DNA from: CAYRJA01 sp964424455
GTDB lineage: Bacteria > Bacteroidota > Bacteroidia > Chitinophagales > UBA10324
Direction: 5' to 3'
NCBI GenBank assembly: GCA_964424455.1
Contig: CAYRJA010000017.1
Location: 1 to 39,153, forward strand
Length of the DNA: 39,153 bases
A program made the translations under genes and the position numbers. The notes below the pieces were generated by a model. The model saw only the letters and a program-made list of their open reading frames with translations, made no database searches and was not told where the DNA came from. Every line of letters starts with the position of its first letter. Position 1 is the first letter of the stretch. Below, in pieces: positions 24,647-32,849 of this stretch.

Positions 24647-25361
24647 ATTCATAATTTTTACAGATAACGATAAAGCCTGTTTCCCGGGTGAGAATCCCTT
24701 TAATTTTTTAAATAGCGGAAGCGCTTTTGGGAATAGAGGCAGAACTGTTGGAGTTCTTTCATTTAAGGAAAACAAAATGTTACTTGATCCCAATTTTTTT
24801 CTAAGCGCTTTCAAGGATTACGATATTCTTTTACTTGCAGATATGGTATTCACGGATTCAGAACAATATGTCAGTTACATTAAGGCATTTGCAGATGTCG
24901 AACAGGACATTCATGTTCTTGTTCATAAAGGCAGTATTGACCAAAAGGATGTTGAGCGAAAAAAGTATCAAATCGGATTAATAAAAACTGCCCTGGGCGA
25001 AGATTTTGAAAACTTTGAAGAACAGAATCACTCATCTTCTTCGATATACTGGAATGACCTTTTAGAAATTGCTAAAGCTATTTCAGAAAAATCGAAGGAT
25101 GAAAATACCTACCGAAAACTTTTATCAAATCTCAAATTGAAATTCCCTGATCGTTACAAAGAAGCAGAAATCAATTTGCGGATGCCTTTACGAATTTTAT
25201 GTAGAAAAATTCAATCAGGAAAAATTAAGAGTGAAAATGAATTTGCAGAGGAAATTTATTTATTGAAGCAAAACCCAAAATTAAAATTGGTTGTGAGTGA
25301 GATTGATAAAATTAAATATGAAAGTTTTCGGTCTGAATGTTTATCACCTCAAACTGTTTGA
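24639..25361 (+). CDS. Unknown alpha/beta plus helical protein in the kinase-receiver cluster
   Basis: 240 residues. The N-terminal half alternates beta strands and helices (TKFIIFTDND, DYDILLLADMVF, DIHVLVHKGS), which may be a divergent receiver-like or Rossmann-type fold without a full phospho-acceptor set. The C-terminal half (about 125-240) is helical and charged. It overlaps the kinase gene by 8 bp and the next response regulator by 1 bp (TGATG), so stoichiometric expression with both is likely. It may be an adaptor, or a non-enzymatic partner analogous to a buffer component. I do not recognise a family. Confidence 0.7.
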   Translation: MTKFIIFTDNDKACFPGENPFNFLNSGSAFGNRGRTVGVLSFKENKMLLDPNFFLSAFKDYDILLLADMVFTDSEQYVSYIKAFADVEQDIHVLVHKGSIDQKDVERKKYQIGLIKTALGEDFENFEEQNHSSSSIYWNDLLEIAKAISEKSKDENTYRKLLSNLKLKFPDRYKEAEINLRMPLRILCRKIQSGKIKSENEFAEEIYLLKQNPKLKLVVSEIDKIKYESFRSECLSPQTV

Positions 25362-27403
25362 TGAAAGTATTTACAATAGAAGATAGAAATGAATTATCCG
25401 GCTTAGGCTTGCCTAATGAAGAAGTAGTATTCACTGCTGACAAAAATGGCAATCCTCGTCAACTATATGAAATAGCGGAGGAAATTAAAAACAAAACGGA
25501 TTCACAAAATGACTGTGTTATTTTTTGTGACATCTATCTCACAGTTGCAGACAAAGGTTTTGAATGGAAACAGAAAAATGCAGGAATTGCCTTGCTGCAA
25601 TTTCTACGCATCATGAATGTCAGTCATCATGTAGTCATTCTGTCTCCTGATACTGAAATACAACTTATCAAAGAGAATCCTGATTATCTAATAATTGCTT
25701 CAAAAGGAACAACCATCACAAAACAGAAATATAACTTTACGGGATTGACAGAAGAAAGACTTAAAGAGCTTGCAAACGAAAAATTTGATTCAGACTTAAA
25801 ACCTTTTATACTCTCCGGGTTCCGTTTACCAGAAGATGAACGGCACAATTGGGCTAACTGGTGGGGCATTGTGCAATTAACAGACACACACCGGAATGTT
25901 TTTCCAGATGAACCCTTAAACTTCTTTAACGAGGATCATAAGGAACTCAGCTATCCTTTTGCCGTAACTTCAAAGCTAAAGGAATTAAGGGGTCAGCAAG
26001 CCATTTATTTGTATGGTCATTCACCTTCTGACTTTATTCAGGCAACAAATGAATTGATTGTCGCAGATTTTGAAAAGCAGATTAGAGTTCTTAATAACTC
26101 TATCAATTTTATTGAACCAAGGTTAACCCCTTCAGGAAAAGAGCGATTTAAACCTGACCATTGGGCAGATGTGAGAGCAAACTATCACAAACTTGCTGTT
26201 GCAAATCTCTCATCAGGCGGTGCTTCTGAATTTTATGAGGAGGAGAAAAAAATGGATGAAGTAATTGCACAGAAAACAACTGAGTTAAAAGAGTTAAAAT
26301 TAAAGAAGGAGCAAATCGAATCAACGCTTAATGAAATTAAAAATCAAAAAGCAAATAGAATAATTGAAGTTTCAGGAAATGAGAATACCATCTCCCGAAT
26401 AAAAAATAATAGAACTTCTCTTGCCTCAAATTCACAAAAGATTCTTTACATAGATGACCAGGCAAATGAAGGGTGGAGTGATATTTTTCAAATACTCCTT
26501 TATGGAAAGTTAGATGCTTCACGATTCCTGGCAATTTTTGATTGCTCAAAAGATATTGATTCAATTTACAAAGTCATTGAAGAAAAAATAGAAAGTTTTA
26601 ATCCGAACTTGATACTTCTGGACCTGCGTTTGAAAAAGGAAGCGGGTTCTCATTTTAACATTGATGAATTATCAGGCACTCAGATATTGCAAAAAGTTAG
26701 AACCGCCTACCCAGGGTTGCCGGTAATGATGACAACTGCCTCTAACAAGGTATGGACTTATCAAGAACTGATGAAGACAGGTGCTGATGCTTTTTGGATA
26801 AAAGAAGGTCTTGATAGCCGCTTTAATGCATCCGATTCCATCAACAATTATGAAAGGTTTTTATGGCTTATATCAAAATTATTTGACGGCAAATATAGGG
26901 TGCTGATTGACTTTGCTCAGTTTGTGAGTAATATAGATTTTTCAAAAGGATGGTGGAATGAATACCAGAAAAAAGCAAGGATAAAAGAAATTCGTATTCA
27001 GCATAATTCAGAAGAGTTAAGAAAATTACTTCTTGAAGTTGTTGAAAACATTAGAATGTATCTTCACTACATACACTTGGAATATGGATCACTAAACGAG
27101 GAAAAGCAAGTTTCAGAATCATATCATGCCAGCAGCATTATTAATAAACTTGGGAATGTCGTGGAGATAATTAATGATATAACTGAGGAAGATTTTATAA
27201 AGCGTGAAGGCGCTGGTGGTAATGTATCGGAAATGATAAATAATCGTGGCGATTTTCAGGGAAACAAGATAAGGAGTGCCAGGAACACAGCATCACATCG
27301 TGAATACACACAGAATGATTGGTCTAAGCTTGAACTATTCATCGGTAAAATAAAAAAATATTTATCGGAGCCACCCAGCACAATATCTCTACTTAAAGGG
27401 TAA
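25361..27403 (+). CDS. Two-receiver response regulator with candidate C-terminal HEPN ribonuclease domain
   Basis: 680 residues from ATG 25361, chosen because it overlaps the previous stop as TGATG (an in-frame ATG lies 24 bp upstream). Receiver 1 (about 1-125) has E7/D8, phospho-acceptor-like D57 in FCDIYL, and K115. A middle region with a coiled coil (about 290-345) follows. Receiver 2 (about 360-490) is complete: D365/D366, D421 in LLDLRL, T/S in MTTAS, K481. The helical C-terminus (about 530-675) ends with IRSARNTASHREY, where R641-N642-x3-H646 matches the HEPN RNase motif R(N/D/H)x3-5H. No DNA-binding domain is seen, so phosphorylation probably controls an effector, perhaps RNA cleavage. 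The receivers are confident; HEPN is a motif-based inference. Confidence 0.8.
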   Translation: MKVFTIEDRNELSGLGLPNEEVVFTADKNGNPRQLYEIAEEIKNKTDSQNDCVIFCDIYLTVADKGFEWKQKNAGIALLQFLRIMNVSHHVVILSPDTEIQLIKENPDYLIIASKGTTITKQKYNFTGLTEERLKELANEKFDSDLKPFILSGFRLPEDERHNWANWWGIVQLTDTHRNVFPDEPLNFFNEDHKELSYPFAVTSKLKELRGQQAIYLYGHSPSDFIQATNELIVADFEKQIRVLNNSINFIEPRLTPSGKERFKPDHWADVRANYHKLAVANLSSGGASEFYEEEKKMDEVIAQKTTELKELKLKKEQIESTLNEIKNQKANRIIEVSGNENTISRIKNNRTSLASNSQKILYIDDQANEGWSDIFQILLYGKLDASRFLAIFDCSKDIDSIYKVIEEKIESFNPNLILLDLRLKKEAGSHFNIDELSGTQILQKVRTAYPGLPVMMTTASNKVWTYQELMKTGADAFWIKEGLDSRFNASDSINNYERFLWLISKLFDGKYRVLIDFAQFVSNIDFSKGWWNEYQKKARIKEIRIQHNSEELRKLLLEVVENIRMYLHYIHLEYGSLNEEKQVSESYHASSIINKLGNVVEIINDITEEDFIKREGAGGNVSEMINNRGDFQGNKIRSARNTASHREYTQNDWSKLELFIGKIKKYLSEPPSTISLLKG

Positions 27404-27408
27404 ATGAT

Positions 27409-29331
27409 ATGGCAGAACAAAAGCAAACAAAATATCAATCACTTTATCTTATCAATGAAGATATAAAATCTCTTTTTGACACTCTTGATAAAAAGAAATG
27501 TAAAATCATTTCCTCTGAAAGTGAATTTAAAAATTTCATAGATGCAAATTTTCAAATAAGGGAGGTTTGTATTCAGGTGGAATTAGATTGGAGTGAAAAA
27601 AAAGAACAATATTATGGATATGAAATTGCAAAGAACCTAATCAATAGTGCCAACCGAAATGCAGCGTTCAATTTGCATTTTATTTCTTCATACAAGAGAC
27701 AGGAATTGCTTGACCTGAACAAGAGCAAGAACAGAATCTTTACTCAAAAGTTTTTTCATTCAGAAATCAATTCCGATTTAACGAATATCAAAGCTCCTCA
27801 ACTCAGTGAGAGAAAGTTTGATTACCTGAAAAATTACTGTTTGCTTGAATCAGGAATATTAGACCGCCTTGAACATGATGTCAGGAGAGCTTTGGATAAT
27901 CTGAATGACCAGAAACTGAAAAAGATTGTTGAGGATTTAAAAGCCAATGGCGACATTCTTACCAATAAAATAATTGAAGAAACAAATAAATTAAATGGTA
28001 AGAAAGATATTAATTGCATAGAGGCGCTTAAAGAAATTGACCGTTTATTACTTCTCTTGATAAGTCAGCAGAATGATCCTGGTAAGGTATTGGGCAAAAA
28101 ATCACATAGTATTGTAATGCTCATTGAAGACGAACCTTCAACTCTTGAAAAACTTGAAAAACAATTTGGTCAATATTTCCACACAATCAAAAGTTATCAG
28201 AGAGGCACAGATGCATACAATGAATTGGAAAGCAACTCACAGAAATATGATGTGGTTATAACCGATATGGAATTGTTAGATGGAAATTTTGATGATGAGA
28301 AATTGGGCATTGATATTTTGGAGTTGTGTGAAAGGGAATATCCGTTTATCGTTACAAGAGTCATTACTTCTTTACCAAAGAATGCGTTGAAAAGATTGAT
28401 CGGAAAAGGGCTTGATGAAATAATTTTCAAAAGCTCAAACACTGAATCTGTCATACCCCCTTTTGAAAATCTGGTTGAGTTTGTGCAGCACATTGATAAA
28501 GAGGTTAGGCAACGAAAAGTGCTGCGTTCAATGCCCGGACCTAAAGGTTCATGGTGGGGCAAGTTTCTTACAAAGGAACTTTATCTAAAGCAATTGCAAA
28601 AGCCGGAAGAATTTACTTCAATATGGAACAATGCTAAAAACAAAGCAACAAGTTTTTTGAACGGAGAATTAGATCATTCTCCAAATCAGGATAAGGTTAG
28701 TGCAGAATTAAAACAAGTGAATGAAACAGTAAAAAACCCAGAATCAGGTTGGGAAATAGTTGAACTGCTGCTTACACACCGTTTAATTGCAATAGGTTTC
28801 GCTGCAAAACACAATTGGGATGAATTTCATTTTACTGGTGACAGCCATGAAGCTTATGTCAATCATGCTGGATTTCAGAAAGGAATGGAAAGCAAGCCAT
28901 ACAAGGCATATTTCAATACATTTCTTGGCTTATCTGTGACAGGCGGTTCTGATAAAAGAGAAGAATATCAAAAATGTAAAATAAACCACAAGGACTTTTT
29001 CCCGGAGGAAATTAAATGGCTTGCAGAACGCCAACCTGATATTGTTCAAGGGTTCTTATTGAGCGAAATCGATGAAAGTTTTTATGAATCTCTATCGAAA
29101 TTTATGGAAGTATATAATGATATCTCCATTTCAAAAAATGTAACATTAGGAGATACTCTTTTGCTTCTTGATAATTTTATTAGTGAATACCCTGATGAAA
29201 AAAATAACGAAGAAAAATACCGTAAGCTCAAGTATATTTTTGACTGGCAGTTATTTGATGTCCCCGATCAACTTCCTCCTGAAATTCAAACTCGATTAAC
29301 TAAAATGAAGGGAGAAATTTTCTATATCTGA
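27409..29331 (+). CDS. Response regulator with central receiver and unknown helical output domain
   Basis: 640 residues. The N-terminal ~120 residues resemble a degenerate receiver: the position of the phospho-acceptor reads VCIQVEL, but GYEIAKNLI and a C-terminal K are kept. A helical linker (about 130-230) precedes a complete receiver (about 236-355): E240/D241/E242, phospho-acceptor D286 in VITDMEL, T/S in RVITS, and K341 in IIFKSS. The last 280 residues are helical and unrecognised, without HTH, nuclease or membrane motifs; the conserved-looking part is ELLLTHRLIAIGFAAKHNWDEFHF. The layout parallels the preceding regulator, so the two may be distant paralogues. It is the last gene before the terminator. 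It could be a second effector or a phosphate-buffering partner. Confidence 0.8.
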   Translation: MAEQKQTKYQSLYLINEDIKSLFDTLDKKKCKIISSESEFKNFIDANFQIREVCIQVELDWSEKKEQYYGYEIAKNLINSANRNAAFNLHFISSYKRQELLDLNKSKNRIFTQKFFHSEINSDLTNIKAPQLSERKFDYLKNYCLLESGILDRLEHDVRRALDNLNDQKLKKIVEDLKANGDILTNKIIEETNKLNGKKDINCIEALKEIDRLLLLLISQQNDPGKVLGKKSHSIVMLIEDEPSTLEKLEKQFGQYFHTIKSYQRGTDAYNELESNSQKYDVVITDMELLDGNFDDEKLGIDILELCEREYPFIVTRVITSLPKNALKRLIGKGLDEIIFKSSNTESVIPPFENLVEFVQHIDKEVRQRKVLRSMPGPKGSWWGKFLTKELYLKQLQKPEEFTSIWNNAKNKATSFLNGELDHSPNQDKVSAELKQVNETVKNPESGWEIVELLLTHRLIAIGFAAKHNWDEFHFTGDSHEAYVNHAGFQKGMESKPYKAYFNTFLGLSVTGGSDKREEYQKCKINHKDFFPEEIKWLAERQPDIVQGFLLSEIDESFYESLSKFMEVYNDISISKNVTLGDTLLLLDNFISEYPDEKNNEEKYRKLKYIFDWQLFDVPDQLPPEIQTRLTKMKGEIFYI

Positions 29332-29359
29332 AACTTTAGAAAACTTCCTGAATCAGAAT

Positions 29360-29397
29360 ATTGCCTCGTTCAATCATGAACGGGGCAATTCTTTTTT
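29360..29397 (+). terminator. Strong intrinsic terminator closing the long operon
   Basis: ATTGCCTCGTTC (29360-29371) pairs with GAACGGGGCAAT (29378-29389) over 12 bp, one being a G-T pair. The loop is 6 nt and TCTTTTTT follows. It lies 29 bp after the stop of the last response regulator. I see no comparable structure between 9653 and here. Confidence 0.85.
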
Positions 29398-29482
29398 ATG
29401 ACACATAGAAAAATTAAGAAAGTGAAACTTAGGAAAACTGAGATGCAATAATCTTTGAACCCGAAAACAAAATTAAAACACG

Positions 29483-29800
29483 ATGCAAAACATTTTACGA
29501 ATCTGTTCCATCATCAGCATCATTATAGCAAGTATCAAAATTGCTCTAATCGGAAATCTTACACCGGGCACAGTAGTATTTATCATCATTTGCGGTTTAA
29601 TAATTCTCTTGGGAAATAGAACCATTTATATTATAGGAGCAGCCGTTGCCGCCTTAGTCCTATTCCTTAAAGTTTACGGAGGTAGCCCACAAGGGGAATC
29701 AGCATTGCTTCAATCAATATTAACTCTTGGCATTGTTTGTTTTGGTTTTTACATAATGCTGAGAGGTTTTTTCAAACCGTCAAGAGGCAGGAGAAGATAA
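29483..29800 (+). CDS. Small membrane protein
   Basis: 105 residues, almost wholly hydrophobic, with three or four membrane segments (ICSIISIIIASIKIALI, VVFIIICGLIILLG, IYIIGAAVAALVLFL, LTLGIVCFGFYIML) and a basic tail KPSRGRRR that should lie in the cytoplasm. No family is recognised. It is the first gene after the terminator at 29,360. An imperfect -7 element (AATCTTTG, 29450-29457) precedes it, but there is no clear -33 partner. It is likely the start of the vWA/AAA+ unit. Confidence 0.7.
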   Translation: MQNILRICSIISIIIASIKIALIGNLTPGTVVFIIICGLIILLGNRTIYIIGAAVAALVLFLKVYGGSPQGESALLQSILTLGIVCFGFYIMLRGFFKPSRGRRR

Positions 29801-29862
29801 ATGGAAAACTAAAGAAAACAATCATCGAAGCACTTTTACACAGAAATTAAAAATCACTTGAT

Positions 29863-30705
29863 ATGAATAAAATACTTCTCATCATCGCAATCATTGTAGC
29901 AGCACTTATCGGAGGTGGTTACTTACTCATCAGCACAAATCCTGAACTGAAAGCACAGGCACAGAAAATGGGAATCATTGATGCACCAACACCTGCACCC
30001 GTGCCGCTAAGCAGCAATGCAGTGTTCATCATTTTTGATCCAAGCGGTTCCGGCACTTCATCTTATTCAGTGCCCAGAATTTCAACAGCATACATTATCA
30101 CTGTAATTGATTCCATTGCGCAACATGGCAACGGTGAGTTATGGTTAACCTTTATTGATAAGAATGGCAACAATAATAAAGTGTTGCACTTCGAGGTTGC
30201 TAATGCTCCCGGCACAATACAAAAACCAGTGCGCAAAAGCGGAGAACGCAAAGGCGACTACGATAAGAGAGTGGCAAAGTTTGAAACCGATTCCCTGAAC
30301 GATGCAAAAAACATTGCAGCTTTCGCACAGGCATTTGAGGAAAAGAAAAAACAATTCCTTGCCGACTGCCAGGCAATGATTGATGCAGGTTACACACCTA
30401 AAAAAAGTTGGGAGGATTACAGCGACTGCATCGGTTCATTAAATGCAGGGCTTCGCAGCCTGGAAACAGTGGAGCATGATACACTGCATTTCCGCAGCAT
30501 CATATTCATTTCTGACGGAGTGCAGGATTTGCCTGCCGGTGCTGCCCCTCAAAAATTAAATGCAATTCCTGAAGACATTAAAGTAGTGACAGTAAACCAC
30601 AGCGGTTCAAAAAACAATGTGGTTAAAGGTCGCACCATCGAAGTGGACAACCTTGACCGGGGGCTTGAAAAAGCAATCCAATTCTATAAACCATTTAATC
30701 AATAG
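29863..30705 (+). CDS. Membrane-anchored vWA-like protein
   Basis: 280 residues. One N-terminal hydrophobic helix (about 4-24, ILLIIAIIVAALIGGGYLLI) acts as anchor or signal without a lipobox. A proline-rich spacer follows, then a vWA-like core. VFIIFDPSGSGTSS contains D59-P-S61-G-S63, an exact DxSxS metal-ion-dependent adhesion site, and RSIIFISDGVQD supplies the later MIDAS aspartate strand. Between these lies a charged insertion with two cysteines (about 170-190). vWA proteins commonly work with AAA+ ATPases of the MoxR kind, and an AAA+ ATPase is encoded three genes downstream. The next gene starts 4 bp after the stop. Confidence 0.8.
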   Translation: MNKILLIIAIIVAALIGGGYLLISTNPELKAQAQKMGIIDAPTPAPVPLSSNAVFIIFDPSGSGTSSYSVPRISTAYIITVIDSIAQHGNGELWLTFIDKNGNNNKVLHFEVANAPGTIQKPVRKSGERKGDYDKRVAKFETDSLNDAKNIAAFAQAFEEKKKQFLADCQAMIDAGYTPKKSWEDYSDCIGSLNAGLRSLETVEHDTLHFRSIIFISDGVQDLPAGAAPQKLNAIPEDIKVVTVNHSGSKNNVVKGRTIEVDNLDRGLEKAIQFYKPFNQ

Positions 30706-30709
30706 CAAA

Positions 30710-31930
30710 ATGATGAACAATTTTATTAATCAGATCAAAATGGTTTTTGCATCACCTGAAAAACGGCTTGCACACCAAACACAAATCCTTGCTCTGGAAA
30801 CTGTTGATAGTTTCAATGGTCTCCAACGCACCATCAAAGACGGTGAGTATGTAATAGAAGACCACCGCAAAATCACTCAGGACCGTGAACAGTTCATGCG
30901 AGACAATGCCGACACTCAGGTTGACCAGAATGTGAACCGCAACACCGACACGAAAAGAGCCATGTGGATTTTAATGGGAGTAATGCTTATCGGAACAGTG
31001 TTCTCAGTAAAAGGATTGCAATTCTTTTTCGGAGAGTTCTACGCAAGCGTATCACTCTGGGCAATTATTCCGATAGCCATTGCGCTGGCTGCCGTTCTCG
31101 TTATCGGAAGTATCGGGTTGAATCACTTTTCAGAACAGTATCGTGGTAAGAACACAATGGTATTCATTCATGCCAAAGCAGCCGCCTACCTGATTGTTCT
31201 ATTCCTCCCGTTGGTAAACCTGATTGAAGGATACAATTCTCACTACAGCGAAACAGTAATGGCATTAAACATCCTTGCGGTATTGGTTGACATTACAGCA
31301 CACACAGCATTGGTATCAATGCACAACACTTTTATCACTGCTGAAAATTCTAAGAACGCTATCAAGATTTTAAAGCAAAAGGATAAAGCACAGCGGAACG
31401 CAGACATGGATCTGCGTTCATTGAATGATGCTTTCATAAAAGGCAAAAATGCGTTCTCAAAAAAAGCAACCCAGTTTGTGCATAGCTACAAGCAACTTGA
31501 AGAACAAAATGCACAAGCGGCACGGCAGGCAATGTTTATGCTTTCAAATTTCTTAGTGTGGATGATTAATAACAAGGTGATGCAGCATCGCATTCTGCCA
31601 TATCATGCAAATGAAAACGGCAGCCCGGAAGTGGAGATGAATTACTTCACTCCTGAAAATGATGCCGTGCGCAAAGGTTGGGATCAACTCAGCACAGTAA
31701 ACGGATATAACAACGCACAGCAGTCGGCAGAACTGCTTAATAACACACAGCAACCCGAATCAATTGCAAATGGAAATGGTCAACAGCAGCAGGAACAGCC
31801 GCAGCCAGAAGTGAACAATGCAAATGCTGAAAATCATAACCCCGAACCGGAAATAAACCAGGAGCAGCCGCAGGGATATGATCAGGTAGTTGACGAAACC
31901 AATCCAAATCCGAACGATAAAATTTTATAA
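30710..31930 (+). CDS. Four-TM membrane protein with low-complexity Q/N/E/P-rich tail
   Basis: 406 residues from ATG 30710. I chose this start because it lies 4 bp after the preceding stop; longer in-frame extension would run into the vWA gene. After a charged N-terminal ~85 residues come about four membrane helices (MWILMGVMLIGTVFSV, SLWAIIPIAIALAAVLVIGS, AAAYLIVLFLPLVNLI, ALNILAVLVDITAHTALVS). A charged helical stretch and a C-terminal low-complexity region (about 340-406) rich in Q, N, E and P follow. No enzyme motif is seen. It probably forms the membrane part of the vWA/AAA+ assembly. Confidence 0.75.
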   Translation: MMNNFINQIKMVFASPEKRLAHQTQILALETVDSFNGLQRTIKDGEYVIEDHRKITQDREQFMRDNADTQVDQNVNRNTDTKRAMWILMGVMLIGTVFSVKGLQFFFGEFYASVSLWAIIPIAIALAAVLVIGSIGLNHFSEQYRGKNTMVFIHAKAAAYLIVLFLPLVNLIEGYNSHYSETVMALNILAVLVDITAHTALVSMHNTFITAENSKNAIKILKQKDKAQRNADMDLRSLNDAFIKGKNAFSKKATQFVHSYKQLEEQNAQAARQAMFMLSNFLVWMINNKVMQHRILPYHANENGSPEVEMNYFTPENDAVRKGWDQLSTVNGYNNAQQSAELLNNTQQPESIANGNGQQQQEQPQPEVNNANAENHNPEPEINQEQPQGYDQVVDETNPNPNDKIL

Positions 31931-31950
31931 TAAATAAATACAATAATCAC

Positions 31951-32838
31951 ATGAGCCAGATAACTGAAAGAACAAACATCATTTCAATCAATGAAATTCC
32001 TCCGATGCCGGAGGTTCATGCCTCAATGGTAAACCTGAGTGAAATGAGTAATTATCAGCCATTCAGCATTTCAATGCCAGACATGAAATCAATGTGTCCG
32101 CAAAATATTCTTAGCGCCATCAATGCAACCACTGGTGGTTTGCATTTCACTTCCACTTCTACATCTGTGTGCAGCCCGAATTTACTACGGGCTGCTTTCG
32201 GAAATTCTTTTGCACCCAACATTAAAAAGTTGGAAGCTAAGGGGCTTTCATCACTGGATGCAAAAAAAGCATCGCTTATTTCATCCATCTCAAAAATGGA
32301 TTTTAAAATCACTGATAAGAAGGCAATAACAAACCGCATCAAAGCAGTGATGAATGCAAAAGATGAGAATACATTGAACACCGAAATAAAATCGGTGATG
32401 AATCACCTCGAAGTAGATCACACTAAAGTGTTCACTTCAAACCTTGCTAAAGCATGTGCAGCAGCAAGTCTTAAAGTTGGGTTCAAACAAGTGGAGATTA
32501 AACAGGTGAACGGAAAATTAGAAGTAATCGCCACTAACAGCATTGGTCAACGCCTCAATTCAGAAATTAGTGTTGACGCAAAGACAAACAATGTAAATGC
32601 AAATACAGAAACTATTGGCATCACAGACGGTTCCTGCAATGCAATCATTTCAAACTTCAATAATGAGTTGAAGAAAATGGGAATCAAAATCGGTGATGAA
32701 AAAACAACATTCACCGGAGGCGCATGTCAATTACCCTACTCCAAAATGATTGACCAGCAGGATAAAGAACAACAGCGTAAAAAAAAGGAGCAGGAACGGT
32801 TGAGGAAATTAAATTCTACTAACAGGCAAAAAATCTAA
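31951..32838 (+). CDS. Possible DUF1257/DUF2997-like partner of the AAA+ ATPase
   Basis: 295 residues, soluble. The stretch around 180-235 (QVEIKQVNGKLEVIATNS ... VDAKTNNVNANTETIGITDGSCNAIISNFNNELKKMGI) resembles the DUF2997 pattern, in which a short beta strand pair is followed by G-x-x-GxSC and a helix. The region just before may be DUF1257 (Ycf35)-like. In cyanobacteria and some phages, DUF1257 and DUF2997 proteins are encoded next to a Ycf46-type AAA+ ATPase, and an AAA+ ATPase gene follows here after 11 bp. The N-terminal ~100 residues are unrecognised and the C-terminus is a basic/glutamine-rich helix. The assignment is tentative. Confidence 0.7.
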   Translation: MSQITERTNIISINEIPPMPEVHASMVNLSEMSNYQPFSISMPDMKSMCPQNILSAINATTGGLHFTSTSTSVCSPNLLRAAFGNSFAPNIKKLEAKGLSSLDAKKASLISSISKMDFKITDKKAITNRIKAVMNAKDENTLNTEIKSVMNHLEVDHTKVFTSNLAKACAAASLKVGFKQVEIKQVNGKLEVIATNSIGQRLNSEISVDAKTNNVNANTETIGITDGSCNAIISNFNNELKKMGIKIGDEKTTFTGGACQLPYSKMIDQQDKEQQRKKKEQERLRKLNSTNRQKI

Positions 32839-32849
32839 AAACGAATCTT

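Noticed and set aside
30617..30709. Longer N-terminus for the four-TM protein gene
   Set aside because: The extension would overlap the vWA gene by about 90 bp in another frame. ATG 30710 follows the vWA stop directly and begins a plausible protein.
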